From: Bremerella cremea
GTDB taxonomy: Bacteria > Planctomycetota > Planctomycetia > Pirellulales > Pirellulaceae
Direction of reading: 5' to 3'
DNA length: 64,000 nt
Assembly (NCBI RefSeq): GCF_003335505.1
Contig: NZ_QPEX01000019.1
Location: forward strand, 174,928-238,927
The notes beneath the pieces were generated by a model, which was not told where the DNA came from, searched no databases, and saw only the letters and a list, made by a program, of their open reading frames with translations. How positions within the stretch are numbered: position 1 is the first letter of the stretch; every line of letters starts with the position of its first letter. A program made the position numbers and the translations under genes. Positions 63,117 through 64,000 of the stretch are shown here, in pieces.

Positions 63117-64000
63117 TTACTGCGGGATCGCTGGCGTCTCTCCTGGTTCGTCCTGCTTCGGTTCTGCCAAACGGACCATTATCCAAGTTTGCGTTTGCTC
63201 TTGGCCAAAGTGCACCAAAGCCGTTGCTTCGTTTTGGGTCAGGTTATAGATCCCTGTTTCCATAACGATGTCTTGATCCTTGCCATCGGCGAACTTCCAG
63301 GCGGCACGCTGGGTCTTCTGATCGACCATTCCTTCTAACGGTCGGTCGGTACCGGTAATGTCGTTGTAGAACGTTCCGGCAATGATACCTTCCTTGCTAA
63401 CGGCCAGTTGAATCATCATACCGGTATCGGTCGCTGATTCCTCTGAGATCGCAAAGACGCCTAAGGGCATCCATTCGACTTTGGCATCGTCGACATCCTG
63501 CGGAACACTGTCGGCAATACTAACCGCTTGATCGTAGTACTGAGCTGCGGAAGCGTACTGCTGGTTGTCGACGTACACATAGTTATCGCGATAAACGACC
63601 GTCGAGCCGTAATCGTAGGCATACGGCTGTGCCCAGGCACCCCAGGTAAACCAAGTACCGAAGGTCACCCAAGTCGCCGGTCGCCAGCACCAGCCTGGTG
63701 GATAGTGATTCCAGTGGTTGTGCCAATGCCAGTTCGGATTGTTGTGATAGTGGTTGCCGTCCCACCAATTCGGATTGAAGGGACGATTCCCTGGCGGACG
63801 ATGCGACCACTTATCGCGAATGTGATCGTAGTCGGGCCGATGCCCATCTCCTGGCCGATGCCCAGGTCGTTCACCAGGGCCAGGTCGTTCACCAGGGCCA
63901 GGGCGTTCACCAGGGCCAGGGCGTTCACCAGGGCCAGGGCGTTCACCAGGGCCAGGGCGTTCACCAGGGCCAGGGCGTTCACCAGGGCCAGGGCGTTCAC
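63117..64000 (-). CDS. repeat-rich secreted protein, 5' end outside the window (partial)
   Basis: The frame is open from 63117 to the window edge at 64000 (over 290 codons), so the start and any signal peptide lie beyond. Reading N to C: about eight GERPGP hexapeptide repeats, a His/Arg/Pro/Asn-rich linker (HRPGDGHRPDYDHIRDKW, later NPNWWDGNHYHNNPNWHWHNHWNHYPPGW), a Trp/Tyr-rich stretch (CWRPATWVTFGTWFTWGAW), then a TPR-like hairpin (SAAQYYDQAVSIAD) and a beta-rich C-domain (about the last 120 residues, ending ETPAIPQ). This layout is typical of planctomycete secreted proteins of unknown function; a cell-envelope role is likely. Confidence 0.82.
   Translation of the reverse strand, partial: ERPGPGERPGPGERPGPGERPGPGERPGPGERPGPGERPGPGERPGHRPGDGHRPDYDHIRDKWSHRPPGNRPFNPNWWDGNHYHNNPNWHWHNHWNHYPPGWCWRPATWVTFGTWFTWGAWAQPYAYDYGSTVVYRDNYVYVDNQQYASAAQYYDQAVSIADSVPQDVDDAKVEWMPLGVFAISEESATDTGMMIQLAVSKEGIIAGTFYNDITGTDRPLEGMVDQKTQRAAWKFADGKDQDIVMETGIYNLTQNEATALVHFGQEQTQTWIMVRLAEPKQDEPGETPAIPQ
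63868..64000 (-). repeat. 18-bp tandem repeat encoding GERPGP
   Basis: Plus-strand unit CGTTCACCAGGGCCAGGG (the last base is T in the first units) repeats seven times from 63868 to 63993, with a partial eighth running off the edge. The units are nearly identical at the DNA level, which suggests recent expansion by slippage or unequal crossing-over. Confidence 0.92.

Noticed and set aside
63665..64000. Minus-strand protein of repeated LALVNA units
   Set aside because: It is a shifted frame of the GERPGP repeat. The frame 63117-64000 stays open into a coherent Trp/Tyr-rich domain and is the real one.

Overview
This window looks like chromosomal DNA of a planctomycete, most likely a member of the Pirellulales. 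The best direct hint is the cell-surface protein at 25595-26908: its N-terminus carries the motif LERRDLLAG, typical of secreted planctomycete proteins, followed by dockerin-like EF-hand segments. Supporting hints are weak or absent Shine-Dalgarno sites at many genes, frequent GTG and TTG starts, many convergent pairs with tiny 3' overlaps, and a secreted protein built on a Gly-Glu-Arg-Pro-Gly-Pro repeat before a Trp/Tyr-rich domain. No phage, transposase or CRISPR-Cas gene was found. The content is mostly core and metabolic.

Layout. 0-3.7 kb: alanine dehydrogenase and methylthioribose-1-phosphate isomerase (an operon), convergent with glutamine synthetase. 3.9-15.2 kb: an MMPL/RND exporter, an S41 C-terminal processing protease, a GntP permease with a large insertion, a sirtuin, a TIM-barrel isomerase, SppA and a DASS anion transporter. 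15.2-22.7 kb: a secreted TPR/lectin-like protein, then the potassium uptake pair trkA-trkH preceded by a small thioredoxin-like ferredoxin, and a 944-residue coiled-coil protein with 55-residue repeats. 23-28 kb: transketolase, SlyX, the dockerin-like surface protein, a Bcp peroxiredoxin and tRNA-Val(GAC).

28.4-38.5 kb: the classic translation cluster thrS-infC-rpmI-rplT-pheS-pheT, split between infC and rpmI by two glycosyltransferases and a membrane protein. IF3 appears to start at an AUC codon, and PheT lacks its N-terminal tRNA-binding domain. 38.6-47 kb: an M32 carboxypeptidase, lipoproteins, a PIG-L/BshB1 deacetylase, XerC, a DUF4261 protein, a renalase-like FAD protein, and a non-coding stretch with five copies of a 20-nt motif, followed by an unrecognised gene with a Toprim-like GDLDP motif. 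47-50.9 kb: a K+/H+ antiporter, an aldo/keto reductase, a cupin and a Tat-exported phosphoesterase.

50.9-58.5 kb: a chemosensory operon, cheA(hybrid)-cheW-mcp-cheB-cheR, without a separate cheY or cheD. 58.7-64 kb: a stand-alone M41-like metalloprotease domain, a secreted protein of unknown function, a potassium channel overlapping a methyltransferase gene at their 3' ends, and the 3' part of the repeat-rich secreted protein, which runs off the window edge.

Potassium handling is a recurring theme (TrkAH, CvrA-type antiporter, K+ channel). All family assignments come from reading the protein sequences; no database search was possible.
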